Numbered from the stretch's first letter, positions 40,934 to 51,900 are shown. The stretch is 64,000 bases of DNA from DASSUW01 sp963774155 (GCA_963774155.1 CAVZDW010000010.1:496001-560000); one strand, 5' to 3'. Notes: generated by a model from the letters alone, not told the origin. A program made the numbers and translations.

Positions 40934-43563
40934 GTGGAGCTCGAGCGGGCTACGGCGCCGACGTCTGCGAGCTCGGCATGGCCGCTCGTCGGCCGCGACG
41001 CCGAGCTCGCCGACATCGCGTACGCCCGGAGTGACTCCCAGTGCCGGGGCATCGTGGTCAGCGCCGCCGCCGGGGTCGGCAAATCACGGCTCGCGCGCGA
41101 GGCGCAGGCGTCCGCCGAGCGTGACGGCGCGCTCGTCGACTGGGTCCAGGCCACGAGCAGCGCGGCGGCCGTGCCGCTCGGTGCATTCGCGCGGCTGATC
41201 CCCGACGACGTGCGCTCTGACAACGCGCTCGAGCTGATGCGGCAGAGCACCGACACGCTGGTCGAGCGTGCGCGCGGCCGGAAGATCGTGCTCAGCGTCG
41301 ACGACGCGCAGTTGCTCGACCCCGTCTCGGCCGCCCTCGTGCTCCACCTCACGACGTCCGCCAGCGCGTTCGTGATCGCCACCGTCCGCTCCGGCGAGCC
41401 CTGCCCGGACGCGATCGTCTCGCTCTGGAAGGACGGCGGCGCGCGCCGGATCGAGCTCCAGCGCCTCAGCGACGACGCGGTCGCGATGCTCGTCGAGTCC
41501 GCGCTGGGCGGCCCGGTCGAGCAGTCGGCGCTGCGCTGGGTCGTCGAGCGCAGCCAGGGCAACGCGCTCTATGTGCGCGAGCTCGTCTCCGCCGCGGTCG
41601 AGACCGGAACGCTGCTCCGGTCGCGCGGGCTCTGGCGGCTCTCCGGGCAGCCGTCCGTGAGCGCTCCGCTCGATCGACCTCGTGTCGCGGCGCATGGCGG
41701 GCCTCGGCGACGGTGAGCGGGCGCCGCTCGAGCTGCTGGCGATCGGCGAGCCGCTGGGTCTCGACGAGATCTCCGGTCTCGCCGACTACGACGCGCTGGT
41801 CGAGGTGGAGGCGCGCGGCCTGGTCGTCGTCGATGCGGCGGCCGACGCGGTGCGCCTCGCGCATCCGCTCTACGGCGAGGTGCTGCGTCGCGAGCTGCCG
41901 GTGCTCCGCGCGCGCCAGCACCGGCTGCGGGTGGCGGCGACGATCCAGCAGCGCGGCCCGCTCACTCCCGGCGACGCGCTGCGCGTCGCGCGGCTGCTCC
42001 TCGACGCCGGCGCGGAGCTCCCGGCCGACCTGCTCGTCGACGCGGCGCGCGCGGCCAATCTCGCCGGCGACCCGAAGCTCGGCGCGCAGCTCGCTCGCGC
42101 CGCGCTCGATGACGGCGCCGGTCTCCCCGCGGCCCTGCTGCTCGCCCGCGCCCACACGGTCCGCAAGCAGTTCGCCGAGGCGGAGGCCGTCCTGGCGGCG
42201 GCGGAGAGCCTCGCGACCCCCGACGACGCCGGCGTCGACTATCTCGAGCAGCGGGCACACGTGCTCTTCTGGGGCCTGCGGCGCGAAGCCGAGACTCGGG
42301 TGCTGCTCGAGGCCGCGCGCGCCTGGTCGCCCGAGGCCGCGTGGCACCGGCGGCTGCAGCCCGTGCGCCTCACCTATGCCGCGATCGTCGACGGGTGGGC
42401 GAGCTCGGTCGACGCGCTGACCGAGCTGCTCGCCGACCCCCAGATCCACGCGCCGACGCGCCTGATGGCGGAGCGGCGGCTCGCCCTCTCGCTCTTCTTC
42501 GCGGGGCGGACGACCGAGTCGCTCGCGCTCGCGCGGCGCGTCCGCCCGTCGGTCCCGCTCGACGGCTACAGCGACGCGCTCGCGCTCGGCCTGTGGCGGC
42601 TGCTCGGGTTCGAGACCGGCGAGGACCTCCCCGGCTTCGAGGCGTACATGGGCGACACGATGCGCGAAGCGCTCCGGGCCAACGACCACGAGGCGGCCGG
42701 GCACGCAGCCTTCAGCCTCGGGTACATCCACTTCCTGGCGGGCCGCTATCGCGACGCGGCGCGCTGGTACGAAGAGGCCGAGCACCACTTCGAGCAGCAG
42801 GACACGTTCGGCACGCTGATCCACGTCCGTGCGCTGCGGGTCGGCGCCGACTTCTTCGCGGGGGACCGCGAGGAGACGACCGCATCGCTCGAGCGGCTGC
42901 ACGGCGACGCTCGCCGGTCGTCCCCCGGTGTCGAGCCAGGCCGCGTATGTCGCGCGAGCGGAAGGCTGGGCCGCCCGGCTCCAGAGCGGCGCGGAGGCGG
43001 CAGAGCGCCTCCTGCGCGACGCCGAGTCGCTGTCGGCGATGCCGGGGTTCGCGGCGCAGCTCGTCTACGAGGCGCTGCGCGCCGGCGCGTCGCCACCCGC
43101 GGCCGCGGCCGAGCTCACACGGCTCGCCGAGCAGTGCGACAACCAGCTCGTCGCGGCCTACCACAGGCACGCGACCGCACTCGCCGCCCGCGACGGCGAG
43201 GCGCTGCTCGCGGTGGCCGAGGAGCTGGCCGCGATCGGCGCGCTGACCTACGCGGTGGAAGCGGCGACCGCCGCGGCGCGCACGTTCCTCGCCGACGGCC
43301 GCCAGGACTCCGCCCGCCGAGCCGCCTCCCGCGCGCGCTCGCTCCACACCCCCGGCCACGGCGCGGAGCCGCCGCACGTCGACGGACTCGACGCCGCCGC
43401 GATCGAGCTGACCCCGCGCGAGGAGCAGCTCGTGGCGCTCGCGCGGCGCAACCTGTCGAACGCCGAGATCGCCGAGCAGCTGTTCCTCTCCGTGCGGACG
43501 GTCGAGACGCACCTGTACCGCGCGATGCGCAAGCTCGGCGTCAGCGATCGCCGCGACCTCTGA
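40934..43563 (+). CDS. Large ATP-binding LuxR-family transcription regulator, split by two frameshifts
   Basis: Read with two corrections this is one 875-aa protein. Part 1 (40934 to about 41665) is an AAA-type ATPase domain: Walker A SAAAGVGKSRLA and Walker B IVLSVDDAQLL. Part 2 continues in the next frame (about 41667-42921) with a helical TPR-like middle region. Part 3 (about 42927-43563, third frame) ends in the LuxR helix-turn-helix LTPREEQLVALARRNLSNAEIAEQLFLSVRTVETHL. One extra C at 41665-41666 and one in the five-C run 42922-42926 explain both shifts, and removing them gives an uninterrupted frame. Sequencing error is more likely than decay. It is divergent from an MFS exporter, which it may regulate. 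Confidence 0.75.
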
Positions 43564-43621
43564 ACGGCAAGCGGGCCGGACGCTCGGCGACCGTGGCCTG
43601 GTTCGGCCGGTACTGACACGC

Positions 43622-43666
43622 GGCTACGTAGCGGCGTACGGGAAATGCAGTACCGCGCTACGGCAG
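43622..43666. promoter_or_regulatory. Second copy of the paired motifs, upstream of the three-repeat gene
   Basis: GGCTACGTAGC (43622-43632, palindromic core GCTACGTAGC) is followed by CAGTACCGCGCTACGGCAG (43648-43666). The latter matches the motif at 40844 in the first 15 positions but one. It ends 32 bases before the ATG at 43699. Confidence 0.45.
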
Positions 43667-43698
43667 GCGCGGCGCGCGATCGCCGGGATGCTGCGCCC

Positions 43699-44640
43699 AT
43701 GACCTCGCTCCTCGCACTCCTCAAGCGTCTCGGCTGCCCGACCGCGGTGGCCGTCGGCGCACTCGTCCTCACCACCGCCGCGAGCGCTCCGGCGAGCGCG
43801 TCCGCGGCGGCGCCCGAGACCTGCGCCGCCGGCTTCAGCGTGCTGCACGACGATCAGATCGGCGCGCTCGCGGTTCCGGCCGGCACGTATCAGCTCACCG
43901 TCGCGGACCCCGCGATCCTCACGTGCGCGGAAGCCTCCGACTGGTTCCGCCAGTTCCTCGAGGACTTCGACGGGCGGCTGCCCTTCCCGTGGAAGCTTGA
44001 CGTCCCGACGGCCACGTTCTCCGCCGGCGACGGCGCGGCGTTCCAGGTCGTCCGGGTCGGCGGCTCGGGCGGCGGCGGCCAGCATCCGGCGACCGGCGTG
44101 CGCTGTCCCGGCGTGTTCGAGGTCCTGCACAACGATCGCATCGGCACGTTCGCCGTGCCGGCCGGCAACTACACGGTCACGCTCCTCTCGGTCGGCCCGC
44201 TGAGCTGCGAGCAGGCGACGCGGCGGTTCGCGGCCTTCCTGCAGGACTTCGACGGCCGCCTGCCCGCGCCGTGGCGCCTCCACCGGCAGACGGCCACGTT
44301 CCAGCGCGGCCCCACGACGGGCTTCCGCATCGAGCCGGCCGTCGGGCCGGTGCCGAGCGGTGGGTCGACGCACCCGGAGGGCCGCCGGTGCCCTGGGACG
44401 TTCCGCGTGCTGCACAACGACCGGATCGGCGCCCTCCGCCTGCCCGCGGGCCGCTACCGGATCACGCTCGCGCCCTCGCGCCGGCCGGCCTGCGCTGCCG
44501 CCTCGCGGCTGCTGGCGGACTTCCTTCAGCGCCCGAACGGCAACCTGCCGCAGCCGTGGCAGGTCAGTGTCGCGTCGGGGACGTTCTCGGGGCCCGGCGG
44601 CGCCGGCTTCCGCATCAAGCGGACGGAGCAGGCCGGGTGA
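43699..44640 (+). CDS. Secreted protein of three tandem ~90-residue repeats (unknown domain)
   Basis: 313 aa from the ATG at 43699; an upstream in-frame extension is unlikely. A signal peptide (about residues 1-37, ending ASASAAA) is followed by three repeats at about 40-125, 133-215 and 228-310. Each repeat has the pattern C-x2-F-x-VLH-(N/D)-D-(R/Q)-IG...(V/L)PAG-x-Y-x-(V/I/L)T, a second cysteine, then FL(E/Q)-x-F-D-G-R-LP-x-PW and TF...GF. The linkers are Gly/His/Pro-rich. I do not recognise the domain. Two cysteines per repeat suggest one disulfide each. The stop overlaps the GTG of a membrane protein gene, so the two are co-translated. Confidence 0.8.
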   Translation: MTSLLALLKRLGCPTAVAVGALVLTTAASAPASASAAAPETCAAGFSVLHDDQIGALAVPAGTYQLTVADPAILTCAEASDWFRQFLEDFDGRLPFPWKLDVPTATFSAGDGAAFQVVRVGGSGGGGQHPATGVRCPGVFEVLHNDRIGTFAVPAGNYTVTLLSVGPLSCEQATRRFAAFLQDFDGRLPAPWRLHRQTATFQRGPTTGFRIEPAVGPVPSGGSTHPEGRRCPGTFRVLHNDRIGALRLPAGRYRITLAPSRRPACAAASRLLADFLQRPNGNLPQPWQVSVASGTFSGPGGAGFRIKRTEQAG

Positions 44641-45464
44641 TCCTCTCCCTCGTCGCGGCCGAGGTCGTCGATCCGCTCGGCGACCGGATGCACCCGGGGT
44701 CGGGCGCCGCGTCCGTCGTGCTCGTCGCGTTCCTGGCTTCGTTCCTCGCCATCCGCACGAGCGCGCGCCTGACGCGGAGCGTCTCGTGGTGGCCGGGCGG
44801 AGTGCAGAGCGGCGGCGTCCACCTCCACCATCTCGTCTGGGGCATCTGGCTCATGCTGCTCTGCGGCTTCCTCGCCTTCGCCGCTCCGCTCGCCGCGCCG
44901 TGGTGGCACCTGATCGCGATCGGCTTCGGCATCGGCGCGGGCTTCACGCTCGACGAGTTCGCGCTCTGGGTGCGGCTCGAGGACGTGTACTGGACCGAGG
45001 AGGGCCGTGCCTCGTTCGACGCGGTCGTCTGCACCTGCGCGTTCGCCGGGCTCGTCGTGATCGGCACGCGCCCCTTCGGCCTCGACGAGCCCGCATCGCG
45101 TGCGGCGACCGCCGCCGCCGTCACGCTGATCGCCGCGCTGGCCATCGCCTGCTTCGCCAAGGGGCGGGTCCTGCTCGGCGTGGTCGGCCTATTCATCCCG
45201 GTCGTCGCGCTCGTCGGCGCCGTCCGGCTCGGCAGGCCGTCATCGCCGTGGGCTCGGCGGCGCTACGACGATGCGCAGCGACGCCGAGCCGAGCACCGTT
45301 TCGGCGCCGGACGGCGGCTCGCGCGCACCCGCCGCCGGGCGGAGAACCTGATCGCCGGAGCTCCCACGGCGGGCGAGGCGGCTGGGCCCGCAAGCGGGCA
45401 AACGCTTGCCGTGCCGGTCAATTTGCCGAACCGGCCGTTGACAGACGACCTATCCGCGGGGTAA
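44637..45464 (+). CDS. Polytopic membrane protein with HHLVWGIWLML motif
   Basis: 275 aa from GTG 44637 (GTGA overlap with the preceding stop). Six or so membrane segments occur at about 25-45, 70-90, 95-115, 128-150, 160-180 and 185-205. A conserved-looking cluster is GGVHLHHLVWGIWLMLL, with several histidines in a loop/helix edge, and GFTLDEFALW. The C-terminal ~70 residues are arginine-rich and cytoplasmic. The family resembles unnamed actinobacterial membrane proteins. The function is unknown, but coupling to the secreted three-repeat protein suggests they work together. The promoter of the next gene overlaps its last codons. Confidence 0.75.
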   Translation: MILSLVAAEVVDPLGDRMHPGSGAASVVLVAFLASFLAIRTSARLTRSVSWWPGGVQSGGVHLHHLVWGIWLMLLCGFLAFAAPLAAPWWHLIAIGFGIGAGFTLDEFALWVRLEDVYWTEEGRASFDAVVCTCAFAGLVVIGTRPFGLDEPASRAATAAAVTLIAALAIACFAKGRVLLGVVGLFIPVVALVGAVRLGRPSSPWARRRYDDAQRRRAEHRFGAGRRLARTRRRAENLIAGAPTAGEAAGPASGQTLAVPVNLPNRPLTDDLSAG

Positions 45465-45467
45465 TTT
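45438..45467 (+). promoter_or_regulatory. Housekeeping-type promoter for the giant secreted protein gene
   Basis: TTGACA (45438-45443), 18-base spacer, TAATTT (45462-45467). It overlaps the stop codon of the upstream gene. The ATG is at 45551, leaving a leader of about 75 bases. Confidence 0.6.
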
Positions 45468-45476
45468 CTCCGGACA

Positions 45477-45533
45477 CTGGCCAAAAGGTCCAGCCAGTTG
45501 AGCGCCGGGGGAGGCGCTTTTGCAGGCAAACTG
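45477..45533 (+). promoter_or_regulatory. Structured 5' leader of the giant protein gene
   Basis: Two stem-loops are visible. The first is CTGGCC AAAA GGTCCAG (45477-45493, one bulged T). The second is AGCGCC GGGGGA GGCGCT (45501-45518) followed by TTTT, inside an outer CAGTT/AACTG pairing (45495-45499 with 45529-45533). A terminator-like hairpin ahead of a long gene suggests attenuation or a riboswitch. No known riboswitch class was matched. Confidence 0.4.
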
Positions 45534-45550
45534 AGGGATGGGGGAGTTTC

Positions 45551-48541
45551 ATGCGTCGGATGACGTTTGCGGTGCTGGCCACGCTGGCCGCGATCTGTGC
45601 CTTCCTGTTCACCGCGAGCGTCGCTGGAGCCCAGGCTCCAGCTGCCACGATCGAAGCGGTCGACGCGACCGTGCACGCGTGGGAGCCCAAGGACGTGACG
45701 GTCAGCGTCGGCGAGACGGTCCGCTGGGAATTCGATCAGGCGGGCCTGCCGCATAACGTCAAATCGACGAGCCCGAACTGGAACGTCGATACGGAGATCG
45801 CCACCGCGCAGGCGCCGTACGACTACACCTTCACAGCGCCGGGCATCTACACGTTCCTCTGCGAGGTGCATCCGGTCAACATGACCGGCTCGGTCACGGT
45901 CGAGGACCCGAACGCCGACCCGCTCGAGAACGTCCTCGTCTTCTCCAAGACGGCCGGCTTCCGGCACAGCTCGATCGACGAGGGCATCGCGGCCATCCAG
46001 GCGCTCGGCGCCGCAAATGACTTCGCGGTGGCCGCCACGGAGGACGCCGCGCTGTTCACCGAGGCCAACCTCGCCCAGTACGACGCCGTCGTCTGGCTGT
46101 CGACGACCGGCGACGTGCTCAACGACACCCAGCAGGCCGCATTCGAGAGCTACATGCGCAACGGCGGCGGCTACGTGGGCATCCACGCCGCGGCCGACAC
46201 CGAGTACACGTGGCCGTGGTACGGCCAGATGGTCGGCGGCTACTTCCGCAATCACCCACCCGGCACCCCCGCCGCGACGGTGAACATCGAGGACGGTAAC
46301 GAGCCCTCCACGCAGGGCCTCCCCGCCTCCTGGCCGCGGGTCGACGAGTGGTACAACTACCAAGGCCCGGTCAACCCGGTCGTCAACGGCGGCGGCACCG
46401 ACTACTCGCCGCGCAGCAGCGACGTCCATGTGCTCGCCACGGTCGACGAGGCCACGTACGACGAGCAGGACGGCAACGCCACGAACGACGACCACCCGAT
46501 CTCGTGGTGCTCGGACTTCGACGGCGGCCACGTCTGGTACACGGGCATGGGCCACACCGAGGACTCCTTCGGGACGGCTGCCGGCAACCTCCGCTCGCAC
46601 ATCCTCGGCGGCCTGCAGACGGTGACCGGCGCCGAGGCGTCGGACTGCGGCGAGCCGCGCCAGGCTCCGCCGACGAGCGACGACTTCGAGCTCGTCACGA
46701 TCGACGACGACACCGAGAGCCCGATGGAGCTGACCGTCGCCAACGACGGCCGCGTGTTCTACGTCGAGCGCATCACCGGCGAGATCAACGTCTACAACCC
46801 GGCCAACGGCCAGGTGACGACGGCCGCCACGATCCCCGTCTCCTCGGTGCAGGAGAACGGGCTCATGGGCATCCAGCTCGCCCCGGACTTCGACACGAGC
46901 AACCACCTCTACGTCACCTACACGCCGCTCACCCCGAACAATCAGACGCGCGTGTCGCGCTTCACGGTCGGCGCCGGCAACACGATCGCGCTCAGCTCCG
47001 AGCAGATCATCTACACGTGGATCGCGCAGCGCGAGCAGTGCTGCCACTCCGGCGGCTCGCTCGCCTTCGCGCCCAACGGCGACCTCTACATCTCCATCGG
47101 CGACAACACCAACCCGTTCGCGTCCGACGGCATGACCCCGATCGACGAGCGGCCCGGCCGCGAGTACTGGGATGCCCAGCGCACGTCGGCCAACTCGAAC
47201 AACCCCAACGGCAAGGTCATGCGCATTCACCCGCTCCCGGGTGCGACCGGCGCGCCGGGCATCGGGACGACGTACTCGATCCCGAGCGGCAACATGTTCG
47301 CTCCGGGGACCCCGCAGACCCTGCCCGAGATCTACGCGATGGGCTTCCGCAACCCGTTCCGGATCACCGTCGATCCGCACACGGGCTGGGTGCTCGTCGG
47401 CAACTACGGGCCGGACGCCGGCTCCACGGTCGCCGGCCGCGGCCCGCAGGGCAGCGTCGAGTTCGAGGTGGTCAAGCAGCCGGGCTTCTATGGCTGGCCC
47501 TACTGCGTGCGCGACAACGTCCCGTACAACGACTACAACTTCGCCAACGGCACGTCCGGGCCGCTGTTCAACTGCGCGGACCTGACCAACACCTCGCCGA
47601 ACAACACCGGCATCCAGGATCTCCCGCCGGCGATCCCCGCGACCATGTGGATGGGCTACTCCGAGACGGATCCGCGCGTCCCGGGCCTCGGCCCCGGCGG
47701 CGCTCCGACCGGTGGCCCGCGGTACGACTTCGACCCCGGACTCGACTCGCCGACCAAGTTCCCCGAGTTCTACGACGAACACTGGTTCATCGGCGAGTGG
47801 AACACCGGCTGGCTGCGCACGGCGACGCTCAACGCCAACGGCGACGCCGTCGACGTGTTGCGGACCCCGTGGGAGGACACGTTCTTCCGGCCGCACGAGA
47901 TCGAGTTCGGCCCTGACGGCGCGCTCTACGTCATCGACTGGGGCGACGGCTTCGGCGGCAACAACGCGAACTCCGGCATCTACCGCATCGACTACGTCGC
48001 GGGCGAGAGGCGCCCGATCGCACGTGCCACGTCGAACACGGACAACGGTCCGACGCCGCTCACCGTGAACTTCTCGAGCGACGGTTCGGTCGACCCCGAC
48101 GGCACCTCGCTGACCTACGCGTGGGACTTCGACGGCAACGGCACGACCGACTCGACCGCCGCCAACCCGACCCACACGTACACCACGGCGGGCACATTCA
48201 ACGCGACGCTGACGGTGACCGACGCGGCCGGCCAGACCGGCTTCGACACGATCCGGATCACGGCCGGCAACACGCGGCCGGTGGTCACCATCACGATCCC
48301 AGAGGACGGCCAGTTCGCGGCCTTCGGCGACATCGTGCCCTACGAGGTCACCGTCACCGACGCCGAGGACACGGTGAACTGCGCGAACGTCACGGTCAGC
48401 TGGCAGCTCGGCCACGACCAGCACGCCCACGGCCTCGGCCAGCAGACGGGCTGCACGGGCACGTTCCGCACCGCGACCGACAGCGGTCACGGCGCCAACG
48501 CGAACATCTTCACGTCGGTCGTCGCGACCTACACGGACTGA
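45551..48541 (+). CDS. Cupredoxin-ThuA-glucose/sorbosone dehydrogenase-PKD protein, N-terminal part as read
   Basis: First 996 residues of a secreted protein that continues, after frameshifts, to 54099 (2847 aa when corrected). A signal peptide (about 1-28) is followed by a plastocyanin-like cupredoxin (about 30-118) with copper ligands in GLPHN and FLCEVHPVNM. Next come a ThuA domain (about 125-365: FSKTAGFRHSSIDEG, GIHAAADTEY, WYTGMGHT), a PQQ-type glucose/sorbosone dehydrogenase beta-propeller (about 375-815: QREQCCHSGGSLAFAPNGDLYISIGD, EIYAMGFRNPFRI), and a PKD domain (about 820-900). It should act outside the cell in sugar oxidation or binding. The frame as read stops at 48541 because of an extra T near 48539. 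Preceded by a promoter and structured leader. Confidence 0.85.
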   Translation: MRRMTFAVLATLAAICAFLFTASVAGAQAPAATIEAVDATVHAWEPKDVTVSVGETVRWEFDQAGLPHNVKSTSPNWNVDTEIATAQAPYDYTFTAPGIYTFLCEVHPVNMTGSVTVEDPNADPLENVLVFSKTAGFRHSSIDEGIAAIQALGAANDFAVAATEDAALFTEANLAQYDAVVWLSTTGDVLNDTQQAAFESYMRNGGGYVGIHAAADTEYTWPWYGQMVGGYFRNHPPGTPAATVNIEDGNEPSTQGLPASWPRVDEWYNYQGPVNPVVNGGGTDYSPRSSDVHVLATVDEATYDEQDGNATNDDHPISWCSDFDGGHVWYTGMGHTEDSFGTAAGNLRSHILGGLQTVTGAEASDCGEPRQAPPTSDDFELVTIDDDTESPMELTVANDGRVFYVERITGEINVYNPANGQVTTAATIPVSSVQENGLMGIQLAPDFDTSNHLYVTYTPLTPNNQTRVSRFTVGAGNTIALSSEQIIYTWIAQREQCCHSGGSLAFAPNGDLYISIGDNTNPFASDGMTPIDERPGREYWDAQRTSANSNNPNGKVMRIHPLPGATGAPGIGTTYSIPSGNMFAPGTPQTLPEIYAMGFRNPFRITVDPHTGWVLVGNYGPDAGSTVAGRGPQGSVEFEVVKQPGFYGWPYCVRDNVPYNDYNFANGTSGPLFNCADLTNTSPNNTGIQDLPPAIPATMWMGYSETDPRVPGLGPGGAPTGGPRYDFDPGLDSPTKFPEFYDEHWFIGEWNTGWLRTATLNANGDAVDVLRTPWEDTFFRPHEIEFGPDGALYVIDWGDGFGGNNANSGIYRIDYVAGERRPIARATSNTDNGPTPLTVNFSSDGSVDPDGTSLTYAWDFDGNGTTDSTAANPTHTYTTAGTFNATLTVTDAAGQTGFDTIRITAGNTRPVVTITIPEDGQFAAFGDIVPYEVTVTDAEDTVNCANVTVSWQLGHDQHAHGLGQQTGCTGTFRTATDSGHGANANIFTSVVATYTD

Positions 48542-48945
48542 CGCGCAGGGCGCGGCCGGGTCGCTGACGGGCCAGGACGAGCTGATCCTGCAGCCCAAGC
48601 CCAAGCAGGCCGAGTACTTCGCGACCACCGGTCGCACCGGCTCCAACACCGGCGGCACGCCCGGCGTCCAGACGGAGGCGACGACCGACGCGGGCGCTCG
48701 GGACGAACATCGGCTTCACCGAGAACGGCGACTACGTGTCGTACACCCCGGTCAACCTCGAGGAGCTGACCGGGCTGCGCTTCCGCGTGGCGTCCGGCGG
48801 CGCCGGCGGCAACATCGAGGTCCGCCTCGACTCGCCCACCGGCGACCTGGTCGGGCACGGTCGCCGTCCCGAACACCGGCGGCTGGCAGAACTGGGTCAA
48901 CGTCGACCTGGCCGCTGCCGACCCCGCCCTCGGGCACGCACGAGA
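48539..48945 (+). other. Four-frameshift junction encoding a CBM6-like segment
   Basis: Coding similarity moves through all three frames here. Dropping one base at each of four places restores one frame: T at 48539, one G of 48700-48702, one G of 48853-48855 and one C of 48922-48925. The corrected stretch reads as a carbohydrate-binding module 6-like beta-sandwich (GFTENGDYVSYTPVNLEELTGLRFRVASGG...EVRLDSPTG...GGWQNW, ending HEMFLVFNNP). The lesions lie in short homopolymers or next to repeated bases, consistent with consensus errors. Confidence 0.6.
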
Positions 48946-51900
48946 TGTTCCTCGTGTTCAACAACCCGACTGCGGCCGGCACCGACGGGCTCCTGAACCT
49001 CAACCACTTCACCGCGCTCGGCAAGGGCGCGGCGAACAGCGCCGCCCCCGAGGTGACGGCCAGCGCCGACCCGACGGGCGGCGAGGCCCCGCTCGAGGTC
49101 CAGTTCACCGGCACGGCGACCGATCCGGACGCCACCGCCGGCGAGCAGCTGACCTACGCCTGGGACTTCGGCGTGGCCGGCACGACCACGGACACCTCCA
49201 ACCAGCTCAGCCCGACCTACACCTACGAGCGCCCGGGTACCTACCTGGCCCGCTTCACGGCGACCGACCCGAGCGGAGCGGCTTCCACCGCGAGCGTCCA
49301 GGTCACGGTCACGGCCCCGGCCGGTGAGTGCCCGCAGAACAACGTCCGCTCGGACGAGTTCGAGGGCGACGGGCTCGACACCAACCGCTGGGAGGTCATC
49401 CGGCCGGACAGCACGCGTCCGCCCATGGTCTCCGGCGGCAACCTCAACTTCCCCATCGACAACGGTTCGCTGTACCTGACCGGCACGTCGGCGCGGAACA
49501 TCGTCGTCCAGCCGCTCCCGAGCGGCGCGGTCGAGGTGACGGCGAAGATCACCACGGACCCGCTCACCGAGAACTACCAGCAGGCCGGCCTGCGCGTCTA
49601 CCAGGACGACGACAACTGGGCCTCGGTCCACATGATCTACGCGGGCACCGGCCGCAACTTCGAGTTCATCTACGAGAACAACGGCAACCCGCGCAACGGG
49701 GCGGCGGACAACGTGGGCGGCATCCCCGCCGACGCTCCGCTGACCTACTGGGTCAAGCTGATCTCCACGGGCTCGACGCTGACCGCCGCGTACTCGTACG
49801 ACGGCACCACGTTCACGACCGTCGGGCAGCCCGCGGACATCTCGGGCTGGTCGGCTCCGCAGGTCGGACCGGTCGCCCTGTCCGATCAGGCCGCGAGCTA
49901 CCCGGTCGCCCACTTCGACTGGATCCGCTTCAACCCGGATTCGTCGACGGGCGGCGGCGGTGGCGGCGGCGGCAGCGAGGGCATCGTCGATGACTTCGAC
50001 GGCACGGACGTCTCCGACGACTGGGACGTCATCCGGCGCAACCAGGCCCTCACCGTGAGCGATGGGGCTCTGCGGATCCCGGCCGCGACCGGCGACATCT
50101 ACGGCGGGCGCAACGACGCGGCCAACCTGGTCGTGCGCGATGCCCCCGACGGGGCCTGGGTGGCCACCGCGAAGATGAACTTCGAGGGCACCGCCCAGTA
50201 CCACCAGGCCGGCATCATGGTCTACGGCGACGACGCGAACTTCACGAAGTTCGGCCGCATCGCCCACTCGGCCGCGACGAACAGCGAAGAGAAGTTCGAG
50301 TTCATCTACGAGAACGCGAGCACGCCGCGCAACGACGCGGCGGACTCGACCGCCAACATCCCGGCGGACTTCCCGGACGACTACTGGGTCCGGCTGACGT
50401 CCGACGGGACCAACGTCACGGGCGCCTACTCGACCAACGGGACCGCATGGACCGCGGTCGGGCGCCCGGCGCCGCTGCCGGCGAACGCCACCATCGGCCT
50501 CTTCGCCTTCAGCAACGAGGGCACCGGCAACCCGGTGGCCGCCTTCGACCAGTTCACCCTCACGGGTGAGAACGTCGGCGAGCCGTCGGGCCCGAGCTTC
50601 GACGACGAGTTCAGCGGCTCGAGCATCGACGCCGAGCGCTGGAACGCCAGCATCCGCCAGAACCAGAACGCGGTGGTGGAGAACGGCAATCTGACCATCA
50701 CGACGGAGCCCGGTGACATCTACACGGGCGACACCACCCCGCCGCCGAACAACTTCATCCTCCAGGACGCGGCGCACGCCGGCGCGGACTGGGTGATCGA
50801 GACGAAGCTGGCCGGCACGATCAACGGCGGGTACGGACAGGGCGGCTTGATCGCCTACGCCGACGGCAACAACTACGTGAAGCTCGACCCGATCTCGGAC
50901 GCCGGCCAGACCCGGATCAACCGGATCGAGTTCCGCTCGGAGGTCGCCGGCGCGATCCAGGACCCGCAGCCGCAGGTCGACGTCTCGGCGGCCCAGGCGG
51001 CCGGTGACATCTGGATCCGCATGACCAAGACGGGCACCACGTACGCCGCCGAGTACTCGTTCGACGGCGCGACGTGGACCGCGATCGCGCAGACGGTCAG
51101 CAACCCGATGGTGTCGCCGGACTTCGGCGTCTTCGCCTTCGGGCCGCAGGCCGACGGCCAGGGCGACACGGTGTCGTTCGACTACTTCTGGCTCAACGGC
51201 CAGGACGCACCGAGCGAGCCGTGCGCGTGCGAGCCCACCGGGGGCGACAGCTTCGACTCCGGCACGCTCGACACCGAGAAGTGGGACGCCATCGTCCGGC
51301 CGCAGGAGGACCTGATCGGCTTCGAGGACGGATGGCTCGAGGTCCAGACCGTCAACGGCGACATCTACACCGACGGCAATCCCGACTCGACGCGCAACTT
51401 CATCCTCCAGAACCCGACCGAGACCGGTCAGGACTGGGTGATCGAGACCCACGTCGACGCGGCGACGCTCAGCGGTGGCTACGAGCAGGCCGGCCTGATG
51501 GTCCGGCAGGACGACAACAACTACATCAAGTTCGACATCATCAGCGACGACGGGCAGACGGTCCTGAACCGCCTCGAGCTCCGCTCGGAGATCAACGGGG
51601 CGATCCAGCAACCGCAGCCCGCCGATCCGCCGGTGCCGGCGGGTGAGACCGACGTCTGGCTGCGCCTGACCAAGAGCGGGACCACCTACACGGGCGAGTA
51701 CTCGTTCGACGGCACGACGTTCACCGAGGTGAGCATCCCCGTCACCAACCCGATGGTCGATCCCGCCTTCGGCCTGTTCACGCTGGGCGTGAACAGCGGC
51801 GGCGGGACGGCACGGTTCGAGTACTTCTCGCTCGACGGCAGCCAGGGCTGCGAGGAGCCGGAGCCCGAGAACCGCGCGCCGGTGATCGAGAACGTCACGG

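Noticed and set aside
40934..43563. True pseudogenisation of the LuxR-type regulator
   Set aside because: Only two shifts, both fixed by one base in C runs, no internal stop otherwise, and conserved motifs in all parts; error is more likely.
45475..45550. Known riboswitch classes (cobalamin, c-di-AMP, c-di-GMP) upstream of the giant gene
   Set aside because: No conserved core motif of these classes could be aligned; only generic stem-loops are seen.
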